NCBI RefSeq assembly: GCF_002002885.1
Contig: NZ_CP019510.1
Coordinates: forward strand, 1,984,001 to 2,048,000
Direction of reading: 5' to 3'
DNA from: Janthinobacterium sp. LM6
GTDB lineage: Bacteria > Pseudomonadota > Gammaproteobacteria > Burkholderiales > Burkholderiaceae_D
DNA length: 64,000 nt
Numbering within the stretch: the first letter of the stretch is position 1; each line of letters begins with the position of its first letter. A program made the position numbers and the translations under genes. Positions 17,914 through 26,691 of this stretch are shown piece after piece. A model generated the notes under the pieces. The model was given only the letters and a program-made list of their open reading frames with translations. It had not been told where the DNA came from and searched no databases.

Positions 17914-19191
17914 TTACTTCATAAAAGGACCCCAGGTGGGCTCCTTGATATTGCCAGCTTGCGTAGTCAAACGCTGTTTGACGCGGCCATCCACCGATAC
18001 CACTGCCAGCGACTTGCGTCGTCCGGATTCGGTCGCGTACATGATATATTTCCCGTTGGGCGAAAAGCTCGGTGATTCGTCGTTGGCGGTGTCCGACAGG
18101 CGCAGTTCCTGGCCACTAGCCAGGTCGAGCGCGTAGAGCTGGAAATTGCCGTCGCGACGGGAAATATAAGCGAGTGTCTTCCCGTCGGATGAAATCCGCG
18201 GGCTGATGTTGTAGGAGCCGCCAAACGTCACGCGCTTGGCTTCGCCACCGCTGGTCGACATGCGGTAGATCTGTGGTCCGCCGCTGCGATCGCTGGTGAA
18301 GTAAATGCTTTGGCCATCGGCCGAGAATTGGGGTTCCGTATCGATGCCGCTGCTGGTGCTGACGCGGCGCAAGCCGCTGCCGTCGGCATTGACGGTGTAG
18401 ACCTGGGTATGACCGTCGCGCGACAGGGCCACGGCCAGGCGCGAGCCGTCCGGGCTCCAGCTCGGCGCGGAGTTGCTGCCTTTTTCATTCGACACGATGG
18501 TGCGCTGGCGCGTCACCAGGTTTTGCACGTAGACGATGGGCTTTTTCTTTTCGAACGACACATATGCGACCTTGGTGCCGTCCGGCGACCACGACGGCGA
18601 AATGATCGGTTCGTTCGAGCGCAGGGCGACCTGGATGCCTTCGCCATCGGCGTCGGCCACTTCCAGGCGGTATTCGCGGCCCGATTGCGTGACGTAGGCG
18701 ATGCGCGTGGCGAACGCGCCCTTGACGCCCGTCAACTTCTCATAGATGTCATCGGCGATCTTGTGCGCCAGCAAGCGGTTGAACTGCGGCGCGGCCGCAT
18801 TGTTCATGCTGGAGATCTGGGCGCCCTTGATGGTGTCGAACAGCTTGTAGCGCACGTCCAGGCGGCCATCGGCCATGCTTTGCACGGTGCCGGCCGCCAG
18901 CGCGTCGGCGCCGCGCGACTTCCACTGCTCGTAGCTGACGGGCGCCGTTTCCGACACGGGCGCATCGGCGTCGATCAGCTTGAACACGCCGCTGCGCGCC
19001 AGGTCGGCCTTGATGATGCTAGATAACGATTGCGGCGCCGCCGATTCATTGACGAAACTGGCGACAGCCACCGGGATCTGGTTGCTGCCGATCCCCGTAA
19101 TCTCCACGCGCAGCTGCGCCTGGGCGCCGGAGGCTCCCAGCATCAGGCCGGCGCAGAGCACGACATAGCTCATTTTTTTCATGGTCATCAT
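17914..19191 (-). CDS. tolB: Tol-Pal system protein TolB
   Basis: A 425-residue periplasmic protein. It has a signal peptide (MSYVVLCAGLMLGASGAQA), an N-terminal TolA-binding domain (about 27-160) and a six-bladed beta-propeller marked by repeated SWSPDGTKVAYVS, SWSPDGSRLAVALS, FSADGQSIYFTS and FSPNGKYIMYAT blades. The propeller binds Pal. The start codon overlaps the tolA stop by 4 nt, giving translational coupling. Confidence 0.97.
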   Translation of the reverse strand: MMTMKKMSYVVLCAGLMLGASGAQAQLRVEITGIGSNQIPVAVASFVNESAAPQSLSSIIKADLARSGVFKLIDADAPVSETAPVSYEQWKSRGADALAAGTVQSMADGRLDVRYKLFDTIKGAQISSMNNAAAPQFNRLLAHKIADDIYEKLTGVKGAFATRIAYVTQSGREYRLEVADADGEGIQVALRSNEPIISPSWSPDGTKVAYVSFEKKKPIVYVQNLVTRQRTIVSNEKGSNSAPSWSPDGSRLAVALSRDGHTQVYTVNADGSGLRRVSTSSGIDTEPQFSADGQSIYFTSDRSGGPQIYRMSTSGGEAKRVTFGGSYNISPRISSDGKTLAYISRRDGNFQLYALDLASGQELRLSDTANDESPSFSPNGKYIMYATESGRRKSLAVVSVDGRVKQRLTTQAGNIKEPTWGPFMK

Positions 19192-20207
19192 TTAGGCAAA
19201 TCCTTCATCTCGAATATGAGTTCAATCTCGCGTTCCACGGTGCCGTCTTTTTTCTTCGGCAGTGGCGACGATTTGTTAATGGCGTTTTCCACCGAGCTGT
19301 CATACGCCGGCAGGCCGCTACTTTTAATCTTTCGGACCGAAATAATTTCCCCAGTTGGCAGTTGCTCGATCTTGAACACGGCGCGCGGGTTGCCCGGCAC
19401 GTCCGTGCTACCGCTGTACGCGATATTGCTCTTGATCTTGCTCGTCAGGGCAGCGACATAGCCGCTGTCCTTGCGTGGCGCGGTCGCTTTCGCGGCCGTG
19501 CCCGTTGTGCCATTGCCTGCCTGTGCCATCAACCGCTTCATGTCATCGGCACGCAATTTGTCGGCGGCTGCTTTTTCAGCCGCCGCTTTTTTCGCCTTGG
19601 CCGCTTTTTCGGCCGCCGCTTTTTTATCGGACAGTTCTTTCTCGGCTTTTTCTTCCGCCGCTTTTTCTTTCTCTTTGGCTTGCTTGGCTTTCTCCAGCTT
19701 GTCGGCCTTTTCTTTTTCCAGCTTTTCAGCCTTGTCTTTTTCTTTCTGCTTCTGTTTTTCCAGTTCGCGCTTTTCTTCCTCGCGTTCCTTCAATTCCTGC
19801 TTGCGGCGTTCTTCCGCTGCCGCTTTGTCTTTTTCTTCCTTCAGCTTGGCCTTCTTGCGCTCGAGGGCGATCTCCGCCTCGCGCAGGTCGACCTTCGGCT
19901 CGGGCGCGGCCACGGGCGGCGGTGGCGGCGGGGCCGGCTGTTCTACTTGCGGTTCCGGCGGCGGCGCCGGTGTCGGTTCCGGCTCCGTCGCCACGTCGGG
20001 CGGCGGCGCGGCCGTCTGCACTTTCAGGTCCCATACTTCCGCTTCGACGGCGACAGGTTCCGTATTTTGCCAGTGTACGCCCACCCACAGGAAAAACAGC
20101 AGGCCAAGGTGCATCGCCAGCGCCAGGCCCAGCGAGGGCCAGCGGCTGCGTTCGCGCGGCACGCTGTAGGGCTTGCCGAGTACATGGTCGATTTGTTTGG
20201 TCTGCAA
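19188..20207 (-). CDS. tolA: Cell envelope integrity protein TolA
   Basis: A 339-residue inner-membrane protein that spans the periplasm. One membrane helix (about 25-46), a proline-rich stretch (about 75-100), a long Lys/Glu/Ala coiled coil (about 105-225) and a globular C-terminal domain (about 245-339, PRAVFKIEQLPTGEIISV). TolQR energise it and it contacts TolB/Pal. The start codon appears to be TTG; the upstream frame is closed by TAG two codons before, and no ATG occurs until inside the membrane helix. Confidence 0.93.
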   Translation of the reverse strand: MQTKQIDHVLGKPYSVPRERSRWPSLGLALAMHLGLLFFLWVGVHWQNTEPVAVEAEVWDLKVQTAAPPPDVATEPEPTPAPPPEPQVEQPAPPPPPPVAAPEPKVDLREAEIALERKKAKLKEEKDKAAAEERRKQELKEREEEKRELEKQKQKEKDKAEKLEKEKADKLEKAKQAKEKEKAAEEKAEKELSDKKAAAEKAAKAKKAAAEKAAADKLRADDMKRLMAQAGNGTTGTAAKATAPRKDSGYVAALTSKIKSNIAYSGSTDVPGNPRAVFKIEQLPTGEIISVRKIKSSGLPAYDSSVENAINKSSPLPKKKDGTVEREIELIFEMKDLPK

Positions 20208-20255
20208 AGTCTAGTCTATCTAAAAACGGTCAAGTCTGGAAACAGGGCGCTGCGC

Positions 20256-20696
20256 TTACTTGGTGGCCAGGCCGACGCGGGTAATGCCCATCTTTTTCGC
20301 TTCCGAAATGAGCTGGATCACATCGTCGTACTTGCTTTCCTTGTCGCCCGCGATCATCACGGGATAGTCGGGATTGCTCTCGTGCAAACCGCGCAGCTTG
20401 CGCAGCAGGGCGTCGCGGTTCGGTTCCGTTTCCGGCGACAGCTGTTCCTTGCCGATCACGCCGATCGACAGCGAACCATTCGGTTTCAGCACGATCTGAA
20501 TATAGTCATCGGGCGGTTTCGCCGACTTTTCCGCGTTGGGCAGGTTCACCACGCTGGGATTGTTCGACGACGGCATCACCATGAAAATGATCAGCAGCAC
20601 CAGCATCACGTCGATATACGGCACGACGTTGATCTCGGACTTGAACTTGCGGCCGCGGCCGCCGCGCATGCCGCCGCTATTGAAGGAGGAACCCAT
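20256..20696 (-). CDS. tolR: TolR, ExbD/TolR family
   Basis: A 146-residue inner-membrane protein with one helix (VVPYIDVMLVLLIIFMVM, about 24-42) holding the proton-channel Asp in YIDVMLVLL, then a periplasmic domain. With TolQ it uses the proton gradient to move TolA. It lies 15 bp after tolQ and 48 bp before tolA. The N-terminus is Gly/Arg-rich (GGMRGGRGRKFKSEI). Confidence 0.96.
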   Translation of the reverse strand: MGSSFNSGGMRGGRGRKFKSEINVVPYIDVMLVLLIIFMVMPSSNNPSVVNLPNAEKSAKPPDDYIQIVLKPNGSLSIGVIGKEQLSPETEPNRDALLRKLRGLHESNPDYPVMIAGDKESKYDDVIQLISEAKKMGITRVGLATK

Positions 20697-20711
20697 GGAC
20701 CTTGCCTCCTC

Positions 20712-21401
20712 TTAGCGCGACTGGCGCTGCAAGATGTTGGAGAATTCCTCGACGAAGCTCTCGAAGCGGATCGCCAGGCGGTCGATGTCATGCGAAAAAC
20801 GGTTGTAGGCGACGACGGCGGGAATCGCCGCGAACAGGCCGATGGCGGTGGCGATCAGCGCTTCGGCAATGCCGGGCGCGACGGCGGCCAGGGTGGCTTG
20901 CTGCACGTTGGCCAGGCCGCGGAAGGCGTTCATGATGCCCCAGACGGTACCGAGCAGGCCGATGTAGGGCGAGACGGAGCCGACGGAAGCGAGGAAGGCC
21001 AGGTGCGATTCGAGCACGTCCATTTCACGCTGGAAGGCGGCGCGCATGGCGCGGCGTGCGCCGTCGAGCACGGCGCCGACGTCCAGCGCTTCACGCGAAC
21101 CGTAGGAAGCCTTGCCCTTGATGAATTCGCCCATGCCGGCGTCGAAGATGCGGGCCAGCGCGCCGCTCTGGTCGCGGTTGCCGCTGGCGTTCTGGTGCAG
21201 CGCGTGCAGGTTGCCGCCGGCCCAGAAGCTGCGTTCGAATTCGATGGTCTGCTTGCGCGCCTGGCGCACGGCAAACATCTTGCGGAAAATGTAGGTCCAG
21301 CTGGTCAGGGAAATCAGCAGCAGCAGGGCCATGATCAGTTGCACGATCAAATGGGCATTGGAGATGAGCGCGAGGAAAGAAAGATCTTGTGTAACGTTCA
21401 T
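20712..21401 (-). CDS. tolQ: TolQ, MotA/TolQ/ExbB proton channel
   Basis: A 229-residue protein with three membrane helices: about 17-37, 135-160 ([19 protein letters not shown]) and 168-195 ([21 protein letters not shown]). The GLLGTVWGI block and the Thr/Ala-rich third helix form the proton path with TolR. It is the first tol gene after ybgC. Confidence 0.97.
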   Translation of the reverse strand: MNVTQDLSFLALISNAHLIVQLIMALLLLISLTSWTYIFRKMFAVRQARKQTIEFERSFWAGGNLHALHQNASGNRDQSGALARIFDAGMGEFIKGKASYGSREALDVGAVLDGARRAMRAAFQREMDVLESHLAFLASVGSVSPYIGLLGTVWGIMNAFRGLANVQQATLAAVAPGIAEALIATAIGLFAAIPAVVAYNRFSHDIDRLAIRFESFVEEFSNILQRQSR

Positions 21402-21448
21402 TGGCTGGCAGTCTGTTGGGTGAATTGTCCGGGGGTGGCGGGTAGGGC

Positions 21449-21850
21449 TCAGGCGGCGCGCATGCGGGCCGCGACTGCATCAGGCACGGCGCGCGGGCGC
21501 AGTGCCGAATCGACGCAGCCGATCTTGACGCGGGCCGTGTTGAGCAGGCGGTCGCCGCACCAGGCTTGTTGCAGGAAAACGATGGAGGCACGCCCCATTT
21601 TTTCTATGCTTAAGGTTAATCTTACCGTGTCATCGAGCCTGGCTGGCGCATGATAGTCGGCGTTGACGCTTTTGACAACGAACATCGCGTCATGCTGTTC
21701 CAGCAATTCCTGCTGGCCCACGTCGATGGCGCGCAGCCATTCGGTGCGCGCGCGCTCGAAGAATTTCAGGTAGTTAGCGTAATAGACGATGCCGCCGGCG
21801 TCGGTGTCTTCATAGTAGACACGTACGTTCCAGGTAAAGACTGAAGGCAT
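21449..21850 (-). CDS. ybgC: Acyl-CoA thioesterase YbgC
   Basis: A hot-dog fold thioesterase of about 133 residues, usually the first gene of tol-pal operons. YYEDTDAGGIVYYANYLKFFERARTEWL (split, residues about 10-37) contains the catalytic Asp-x-x-Gly region. It hydrolyses acyl-CoA and has been linked to phospholipid synthesis. The start at 21850 is chosen by family length; in-frame upstream codons at 21883 and 21964 would add 11 or 38 residues that look unconserved, and no ribosome site decides it. Confidence 0.92.
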   Translation of the reverse strand: MPSVFTWNVRVYYEDTDAGGIVYYANYLKFFERARTEWLRAIDVGQQELLEQHDAMFVVKSVNADYHAPARLDDTVRLTLSIEKMGRASIVFLQQAWCGDRLLNTARVKIGCVDSALRPRAVPDAVAARMRAA

Positions 21851-22125
21851 GTTTATTGCGCCAGTAGTGAGATTGAGCAACATTTTACGCGATTTTTCTT
21901 CTTGTGACTGTAGGCGCTTGCTGGAAAGCCATGCAAAAGCTGCATATAAGTTGCACCGCAGCATTGTAAATCCGGCGTGTGCAATGGCAAGCTTCGTAAC
22001 ATACGCTTACATGCCATGGCCAGGTTTAAGTCCAGCTTAAAAGCGGCAGTCATGCCCCGGGGCGGCCTGTGGCCACGCGCTGGCTGCGGTGGCGCGCGGC
22101 GATTATAGCCGCACGGTTGCATTCC

Positions 22126-22154
22126 TTGCTCAATTTGGGCACTTAACTTACAAT
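22126..22154 (+). promoter_or_regulatory. Sigma-70 promoter for glyA
   Basis: TTGCTC (22126-22131) spaced 17 bp from TACAAT (22149-22154). Transcription from about 22161 would begin just before the riboswitch aptamer and give a leader of about 240 nt. Confidence 0.6.
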
Positions 22155-22170
22155 TTGACTTCCATTACGT

Positions 22171-22285
22171 CTCACGTGACTGGCGAAAAGTCGGCGATCT
22201 CCAAGAATGGCGATCGGCAAACCGGCGAAAGGTGGGCATCCACCGGGAAACGTGAGATTTTTCATCAGCCGTTCGCCTGGGTAGC
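22171..22285 (+). promoter_or_regulatory. Probable ZTP (pfl motif) riboswitch upstream of glyA
   Basis: The leader has the layout of the ZMP/ZTP-sensing pfl RNA. The closing stem CTCACG (22171-22176) pairs with CGTGAG (22251-22256). A hairpin GGTGG-GCAT-CCACC lies at 22231-22244, followed by the conserved CACCGGGAAACGTGAG core (22241-22256). After a linker comes GCCGTTCGCCTGGG (22268-22281), the signature 3' core. ZTP accumulates when 10-formyl-tetrahydrofolate is short, and known members control one-carbon genes, including glyA. About 115 nt of expression platform precede the glyA start. Identified from consensus memory, not a covariance-model search. Confidence 0.85.
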
Positions 22286-22400
22286 CACTATGGAAAAGCA
22301 CGAAGAGGCTGCCTGTCCAATGTTGTTATTCACTTAACGCCGGCTCCCCTCATTCGATCCAACCTGCCAGTACAAGCACCCTCATACTTGGAGTTTTTAC

Positions 22401-23648
22401 ATGTTTGCAAAAGATCACAACCTCGCCAACGTCGATCCTGAATTGTTCGCCGTCATTCAAAAAGAGAACACGCGTCAGCACGACCACATCGAACTGATCG
22501 CGTCGGAGAACTACACGTCGCCAGCCGTAATGGAAGCGCAAGGCTCGCAGCTGACGAACAAGTACGCCGAAGGCTACCCAGGCAAGCGCTACTACGGTGG
22601 CTGCGAATACGTCGACGTGGCCGAGCAACTGGCCATCGACCGCGTGAAACAGCTGTTCGGCGCCGAATGCGCGAACGTGCAGCCGAATTCCGGCTCGCAG
22701 GCGAACCAGGGCGTGTTCTTCGCCATGTTGAAACCGGGCGACCTGATCATGGGTATGTCGCTGGCCGAAGGCGGCCACCTGACCCACGGCATGCCGCTGA
22801 ACATGTCCGGCAAATGGTTTGACGTCGTTTCCTACGGTTTGACGGCGGAAGAAGACATCGACTACGAGGCGATGGAACGCCTGGCCCGCGAACGCAAGCC
22901 GAAGCTGATCATCGCCGGCGCGTCCGCATTCTCGAAAAAGATCGACTTCGAACGCTTCAGCAAGATCGCCAAGGAAGTGGGCGCCTACTTCATGGTCGAC
23001 ATGGCCCACTACGCGGGCCTGATCGCCGCCGGCCTGTACCCGAACCCGGTGCCGTTCGCCGACTTCGTTACCTCGACCACGCACAAATCGTTGCGCGGCC
23101 CGCGCGGCGGCATCATCCTGATGAAGGCCGAACACGAAAAAGCCATCAACTCGGCCATCTTCCCCGGCATCCAGGGCGGCCCGCTGATGCACGTGATCGC
23201 CGGCAAGGCCGTCGCCTTCAAGGAAGCGCTGAGCCCTGAATTCGTCGAATACCAGAAGCAAGTGATCAAGAACGCCGACGTGCTGGCGAAGACCCTGATC
23301 AAGCGCGGCTTGCGCATCGTGTCCGGCGGCACCGAATCGCACGTCATGCTGGTCGACCTGCGCGCCAAGAACCTGACGGGCAAGGAAGCCGAAGCCATCC
23401 TCGGTTCCGCGCACATCACCTGCAACAAGAACGGCATCCCGAACGACCCGCAAAAACCGTTCGTCACCTCGGGCATCCGCCTGGGCAGCCCGGCGATGAC
23501 GACGCGCGGTTTCAAGGAAGCGCAAGCGGAAGAAGTGGGCAACCTGATCGCCGACGTGCTGGACAATCCGCATGACGCCGCCACCATCGAGCGCGTGAAA
23601 GCGGCCGTGAAAGTACTGGCCGACGCGCACCCTGTGTACGCCTCATAA
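22401..23648 (+). CDS. glyA: Serine hydroxymethyltransferase
   Basis: A 415-residue PLP enzyme that converts serine and tetrahydrofolate to glycine and 5,10-methylene-tetrahydrofolate. Landmarks: [51 protein letters not shown], and the PLP-lysine motif [14 protein letters not shown] near residue 225. The C-terminal domain is complete. GGAG precedes the ATG. Expression is likely controlled by the ZTP-type leader. A palindrome and a terminator follow before nrdR. Confidence 0.98.
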   Translation: MFAKDHNLANVDPELFAVIQKENTRQHDHIELIASENYTSPAVMEAQGSQLTNKYAEGYPGKRYYGGCEYVDVAEQLAIDRVKQLFGAECANVQPNSGSQANQGVFFAMLKPGDLIMGMSLAEGGHLTHGMPLNMSGKWFDVVSYGLTAEEDIDYEAMERLARERKPKLIIAGASAFSKKIDFERFSKIAKEVGAYFMVDMAHYAGLIAAGLYPNPVPFADFVTSTTHKSLRGPRGGIILMKAEHEKAINSAIFPGIQGGPLMHVIAGKAVAFKEALSPEFVEYQKQVIKNADVLAKTLIKRGLRIVSGGTESHVMLVDLRAKNLTGKEAEAILGSAHITCNKNGIPNDPQKPFVTSGIRLGSPAMTTRGFKEAQAEEVGNLIADVLDNPHDAATIERVKAAVKVLADAHPVYAS

Positions 23649-23660
23649 TTATTTGTCCAG

Positions 23661-23697
23661 AATGTGTCATACGGAGTAAGATTCTGTATGACACATT
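23661..23697. repeat. Perfect 12-bp inverted repeat after glyA
   Basis: Arms AATGTGTCATAC (23661-23672) and GTATGACACATT (23686-23697) around a 13-nt loop. There is no T-run, so it is not an intrinsic terminator by itself; an mRNA-stabilising hairpin or a protein site is possible. Confidence 0.7.
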
Positions 23698-23710
23698 CCA
23701 GTCGTGCCCC

Positions 23711-23740
23711 AGGGCGCCCGGAGTGATTCGGGCGCCCTTT
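23711..23740 (+). terminator. Hairpin terminator after glyA
   Basis: A 10-bp GC stem AGGGCGCCCG/CGGGCGCCCT (23711-23720, 23729-23738) with an 8-nt loop, followed by a short T run. It separates glyA from nrdR. Confidence 0.65.
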
Positions 23741-23792
23741 GTACAAGGGCGGCGATTTCCCGTAATTATTACTATAAAGTTGTAGCCAGCCC

Positions 23793-24254
23793 ATGAAATG
23801 TCCATTTTGCCAGCACGGCGACACCCAGGTTCTCGATACGCGCGTATCGGAGGAAGGGGATGCCATTCGGCGCCGCCGCCGCTGCGGCAAATGCGACAAG
23901 CGTTTTACCACTTACGAACGCATTGAACTTATCATGCCGGCCGTCGTCAAAAAGAATGGCAGCCGGACGGAGTTCGCTGCGGATAAGTTGCGCGGCAGTT
24001 TGATGCTGGCCTTGCGTAAGCGTCCCGTCGCGGCCGCCTCTGTGGATACGGCCATCGCGTCCATCCAGGAAAAGCTGCTCACCAGCGGCTTGCGCGAAGT
24101 CGAATCCGGCTATATCGGCGAACTTGTCATGCAGGAACTCAAGCGCCTGGACAAGATCGCCTACATCCGCTTTGCCTCCGTCTACAAGAATTTCGAAGAC
24201 CTGGCCGAGTTCCAGGACGCGATCGCCGAAGTGGGCCAGGCGCGCAAGCCCTGA
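23793..24254 (+). CDS. nrdR: Transcriptional repressor NrdR
   Basis: A 153-residue repressor of ribonucleotide reductase genes. It opens with the zinc ribbon ([17 protein letters not shown] ... [16 protein letters not shown]) and continues with an ATP-cone domain (about 48-138, [20 protein letters not shown]). It senses ATP/dATP through the cone. Typical neighbour of glyA in this group; the pilin operon starts about 220 bp downstream. Confidence 0.97.
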   Translation: MKCPFCQHGDTQVLDTRVSEEGDAIRRRRRCGKCDKRFTTYERIELIMPAVVKKNGSRTEFAADKLRGSLMLALRKRPVAAASVDTAIASIQEKLLTSGLREVESGYIGELVMQELKRLDKIAYIRFASVYKNFEDLAEFQDAIAEVGQARKP

Positions 24255-24475
24255 CGCTCACCCGGACATTCACTTTGCCGGCAACGGGGCCGCTCCTGCG
24301 CCCCGTGTTCACCATGCCAGCGCTTGCCTGGCAAGCGGCCTGATCAAGACCAACGCGATTCTTCTCTACTTATCATCGTCCTGTTTGCGCTAGCGCAGAC
24401 GCGGGTTTTTGCGCGCGCCTATCTTGTAGCTGGGCCGCTTGTTCCTGCGGCTCTTTCTGCGGAAGGGAGTAGCGC

Positions 24476-25066
24476 ATGCGCAAGGGCGGTCGCACTATGT
24501 TTCCTGCGGGTGGCAGCAGCCTCGTCGAAGTGCTGGTGTCGCTGCTGCTGTTGGCGCTGGGCCTGCTGGGCGCCAGCATTTTGCAATTGAACGCCCTGCG
24601 CGCGCGCCACGAGTCGGCGCTGTTGTCGGCGGGCGTGCAACTGGCCGCCGGCATGGCCGAGCGCATGCGCGCGAACAGCGTGCTCATGCATGGCCCCGAT
24701 GCGGCCAATCCCTACCTGAACGTGGCCTACGCGGCGGCGGACGACGCCGAAGCTGGCGGCGGCGCGCCCGACTGTTTTGGCGCAGCCGCCTGCGGCGCGG
24801 CCGAACTGGCGCAATTCGACATCGCCGAATGGAAGCAAGGGCTGCACGCGGCCTTGCCCGGCGCGCGCCTGCGCATCTGCCGCGACCTTGCCGCGTGGGA
24901 CGCCGCCGCCCAAGGCTTGCAGTGGGCGTGCAGCGGCGGCAAGGGGGCGCCCATCGTCATCAAGTTGGGCTGGCGCGGCCGCCTGCCCGATGGCTCGCCC
25001 GCCGTGAATGCGGCAGGCGAGTCGCTGCCCAGGCTGGCATTCCAGCTGGGCGGGGGCGGCGCATGA
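24476..25066 (+). CDS. pilV: Minor type IV pilin PilV
   Basis: A 196-residue minor pilin. The prepilin site is GGSSLVEVLVSLLLLALGLLG: cleavage after the second Gly gives Ser at +1 and Glu at +5, with the usual hydrophobic stem. It differs from the common GFSLIE because +1 is Ser. C-terminal cysteines (CFGAAACG, RICRDL, WACSGG) fit a pilin head. GGGAG lies 7 nt before the ATG. It is the first gene of a tight operon and overlaps pilW by 4 nt. Minor pilins prime pilus assembly. Confidence 0.88.
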   Translation: MRKGGRTMFPAGGSSLVEVLVSLLLLALGLLGASILQLNALRARHESALLSAGVQLAAGMAERMRANSVLMHGPDAANPYLNVAYAAADDAEAGGGAPDCFGAAACGAAELAQFDIAEWKQGLHAALPGARLRICRDLAAWDAAAQGLQWACSGGKGAPIVIKLGWRGRLPDGSPAVNAAGESLPRLAFQLGGGGA

Positions 25067-26022
25067 ACGGCGGGCATCGTGGCATGAGCCTGGTCGAATT
25101 GCTGGTGGCCCTGTCGCTCGGTGCGCTGTTGATGCTGGCCGCCAGTAGCGTGCTGCTGGCGGCCAGCGGCAGTTATGGCGACCAGTCCGCCAGCGCGCGC
25201 CTGGATGACAACGCCCGCTATGCGCTCGACACCATCGCCCGCGCCGTGCGCCAGACGGCGTATGTGAATTGGGACAGCAGCGCCGCGCCCGTCGCCCATG
25301 CCGATCACGACAGCGCGAATGTCGCCGGGCTCGACGCGCGCAGCCTGGGCAAGAACAGCGACGGCATCAGCGGCGCGCTGCCCGGCGCCCTGCATGGCAG
25401 CGACGTGCTGGCCTTGCGCTATTACGGCGCCGGCAAGGAAGAGGGCGGCGACGGTTCCGTCCTCAATTGCGCCGGCTTCGGCGTGGGCGCCGCGCAAACG
25501 GAGGCGCAGCGGGGCTGGAGCATTTTCTACGTGGCGCAGGGCGCCGATGGCGAGGGCGAGCTGCGCTGCAAATACCGCGGCGCGAACGGCTGGGGCGCGG
25601 ACGCCGTCATCCGTGGCGTCGACGCTTTCCAGGTGCTGTATGGCCTCGACACGGATACGCCGCCTGACGGCGTGGCGAACCGCTATGTCAACGCCAGCGC
25701 GCTCGACGCCTACGATGCGGCGCTGCTGCTGGAGGGGGCGGACGCGGCCGCGCGCCAGCGCGATTTTCAACGGCGCACCCACTGGAAGCGCGTGGCCAGC
25801 GTGCGCGTGGCGTTGTTGCTGCATGGCGAGGCGGGACAGGCCGACAAGATGGCGGAACTGGGGCCGGCGCAGTTCGACCTGTTCGGCAAGGCGTATGCCG
25901 AGGCGCACGGCGCCGGCGACACGGGCGTGCGCATCGCGCGCGCGTCCTTGCCTGCCGCGACGCGCTCCCGGCTGCGGCAACTGGTGCAAACGAGCATCAT
26001 GCTGCGCAACGGGCCGGCCTAG
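25063..26022 (+). CDS. pilW: Minor type IV pilin PilW
   Basis: A 319-residue minor pilin. The prepilin motif is RGMSLVELLVALSLGALLML (residues about 7-26), with Met at +1 and Glu at +5. The rest is a large extracellular head (LDDNARYALDTIARAVRQTAY; later VASVRVALLLHGEAGQ) typical of PilW. The ATG at 25063 overlaps the pilV stop (ATGA). Only 12 nt separate it from pilX. Confidence 0.9.
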   Translation: MNGGHRGMSLVELLVALSLGALLMLAASSVLLAASGSYGDQSASARLDDNARYALDTIARAVRQTAYVNWDSSAAPVAHADHDSANVAGLDARSLGKNSDGISGALPGALHGSDVLALRYYGAGKEEGGDGSVLNCAGFGVGAAQTEAQRGWSIFYVAQGADGEGELRCKYRGANGWGADAVIRGVDAFQVLYGLDTDTPPDGVANRYVNASALDAYDAALLLEGADAAARQRDFQRRTHWKRVASVRVALLLHGEAGQADKMAELGPAQFDLFGKAYAEAHGAGDTGVRIARASLPAATRSRLRQLVQTSIMLRNGPA

Positions 26023-26034
26023 GCGGGCGGCGCG

Positions 26035-26691
26035 ATGGCTGGCGCGGGCGTCCGCTGTTGCGTGCCTAGGCGCCCAGCTCGTGCGCGATGCGGCGGCGCC
26101 GCCCTCGTGTATGTGCTGTGCCTGCTGGTGATCATCTTGTTGCTGGGCATTTCGGCGGCGCAGATGGCCTTGCAGGGAGAAAAGGCGGCGCGCGGCGAGC
26201 GCGACCGGCAGATCGCGTTTCAGGCGGCGGAGGAGGCTCTGGTGGATGCGCAGAACGATATCGAAGGCTTGCCCGGCGCGCCGGGACGCAGCAGCCTCTT
26301 CGCGCCAGGCAGTGCGGCCGGGTTCGCGGACGGCTGCGGCGAGGGAGGCGCGCTGGGTCTGTGCCTGCCGGCAGCCCCGGGTGCGCCGGCGCTCTGGCTG
26401 AGCACGGACCTGGATGGCGCCGAAGGCAGCAGCCGCGCCGTGCCGTATGGCCAGTTTACGGGCGCCGTCATGCAGACGGGGCAGGGCTTCCTGCCGTCGC
26501 GCCGGCCCCGCTACCTGATCGAACTGCTGCCGTTTCACCCGCCCGGTGCACAGGCCACGGCAGTAGCCGGCGGCCTGGCCACGGAAAGCTATGTGTACCG
26601 CATCACGGCCATCGGTTTTGGTGCGCAGGAAAGCACGCAAGTCGTGCTGCAAAGCTATTACCGCAAGCAGGCGGCGGGAGCGGGGCCATGA
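26035..26691 (+). CDS. pilX: Type IV pilus assembly protein PilX
   Basis: A 218-residue protein with the PilX N-terminus: basic leader with several Cys/Arg, then AALVYVLCLLVIILLLGISAAQMALQGEKAARG (split; residues about 23-50) and RDRQIAFQAAEEALVDAQ. The prepilin cleavage is after GG (CGG/AALVYV), and the +5 position is not a clear Glu, as in other PilX proteins. Its stop overlaps the pilY1 start by 4 nt. Confidence 0.87.
   Translation: MAGAGVRCCVPRRPARARCGGAALVYVLCLLVIILLLGISAAQMALQGEKAARGERDRQIAFQAAEEALVDAQNDIEGLPGAPGRSSLFAPGSAAGFADGCGEGGALGLCLPAAPGAPALWLSTDLDGAEGSSRAVPYGQFTGAVMQTGQGFLPSRRPRYLIELLPFHPPGAQATAVAGGLATESYVYRITAIGFGAQESTQVVLQSYYRKQAAGAGP

Noticed and set aside
19362..21653. 763-residue plus-strand frame opposite tolA-tolR-tolQ
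   Set aside because: Phe/Arg-rich mirror of the Lys/Glu-rich TolA coiled coil; not a protein.
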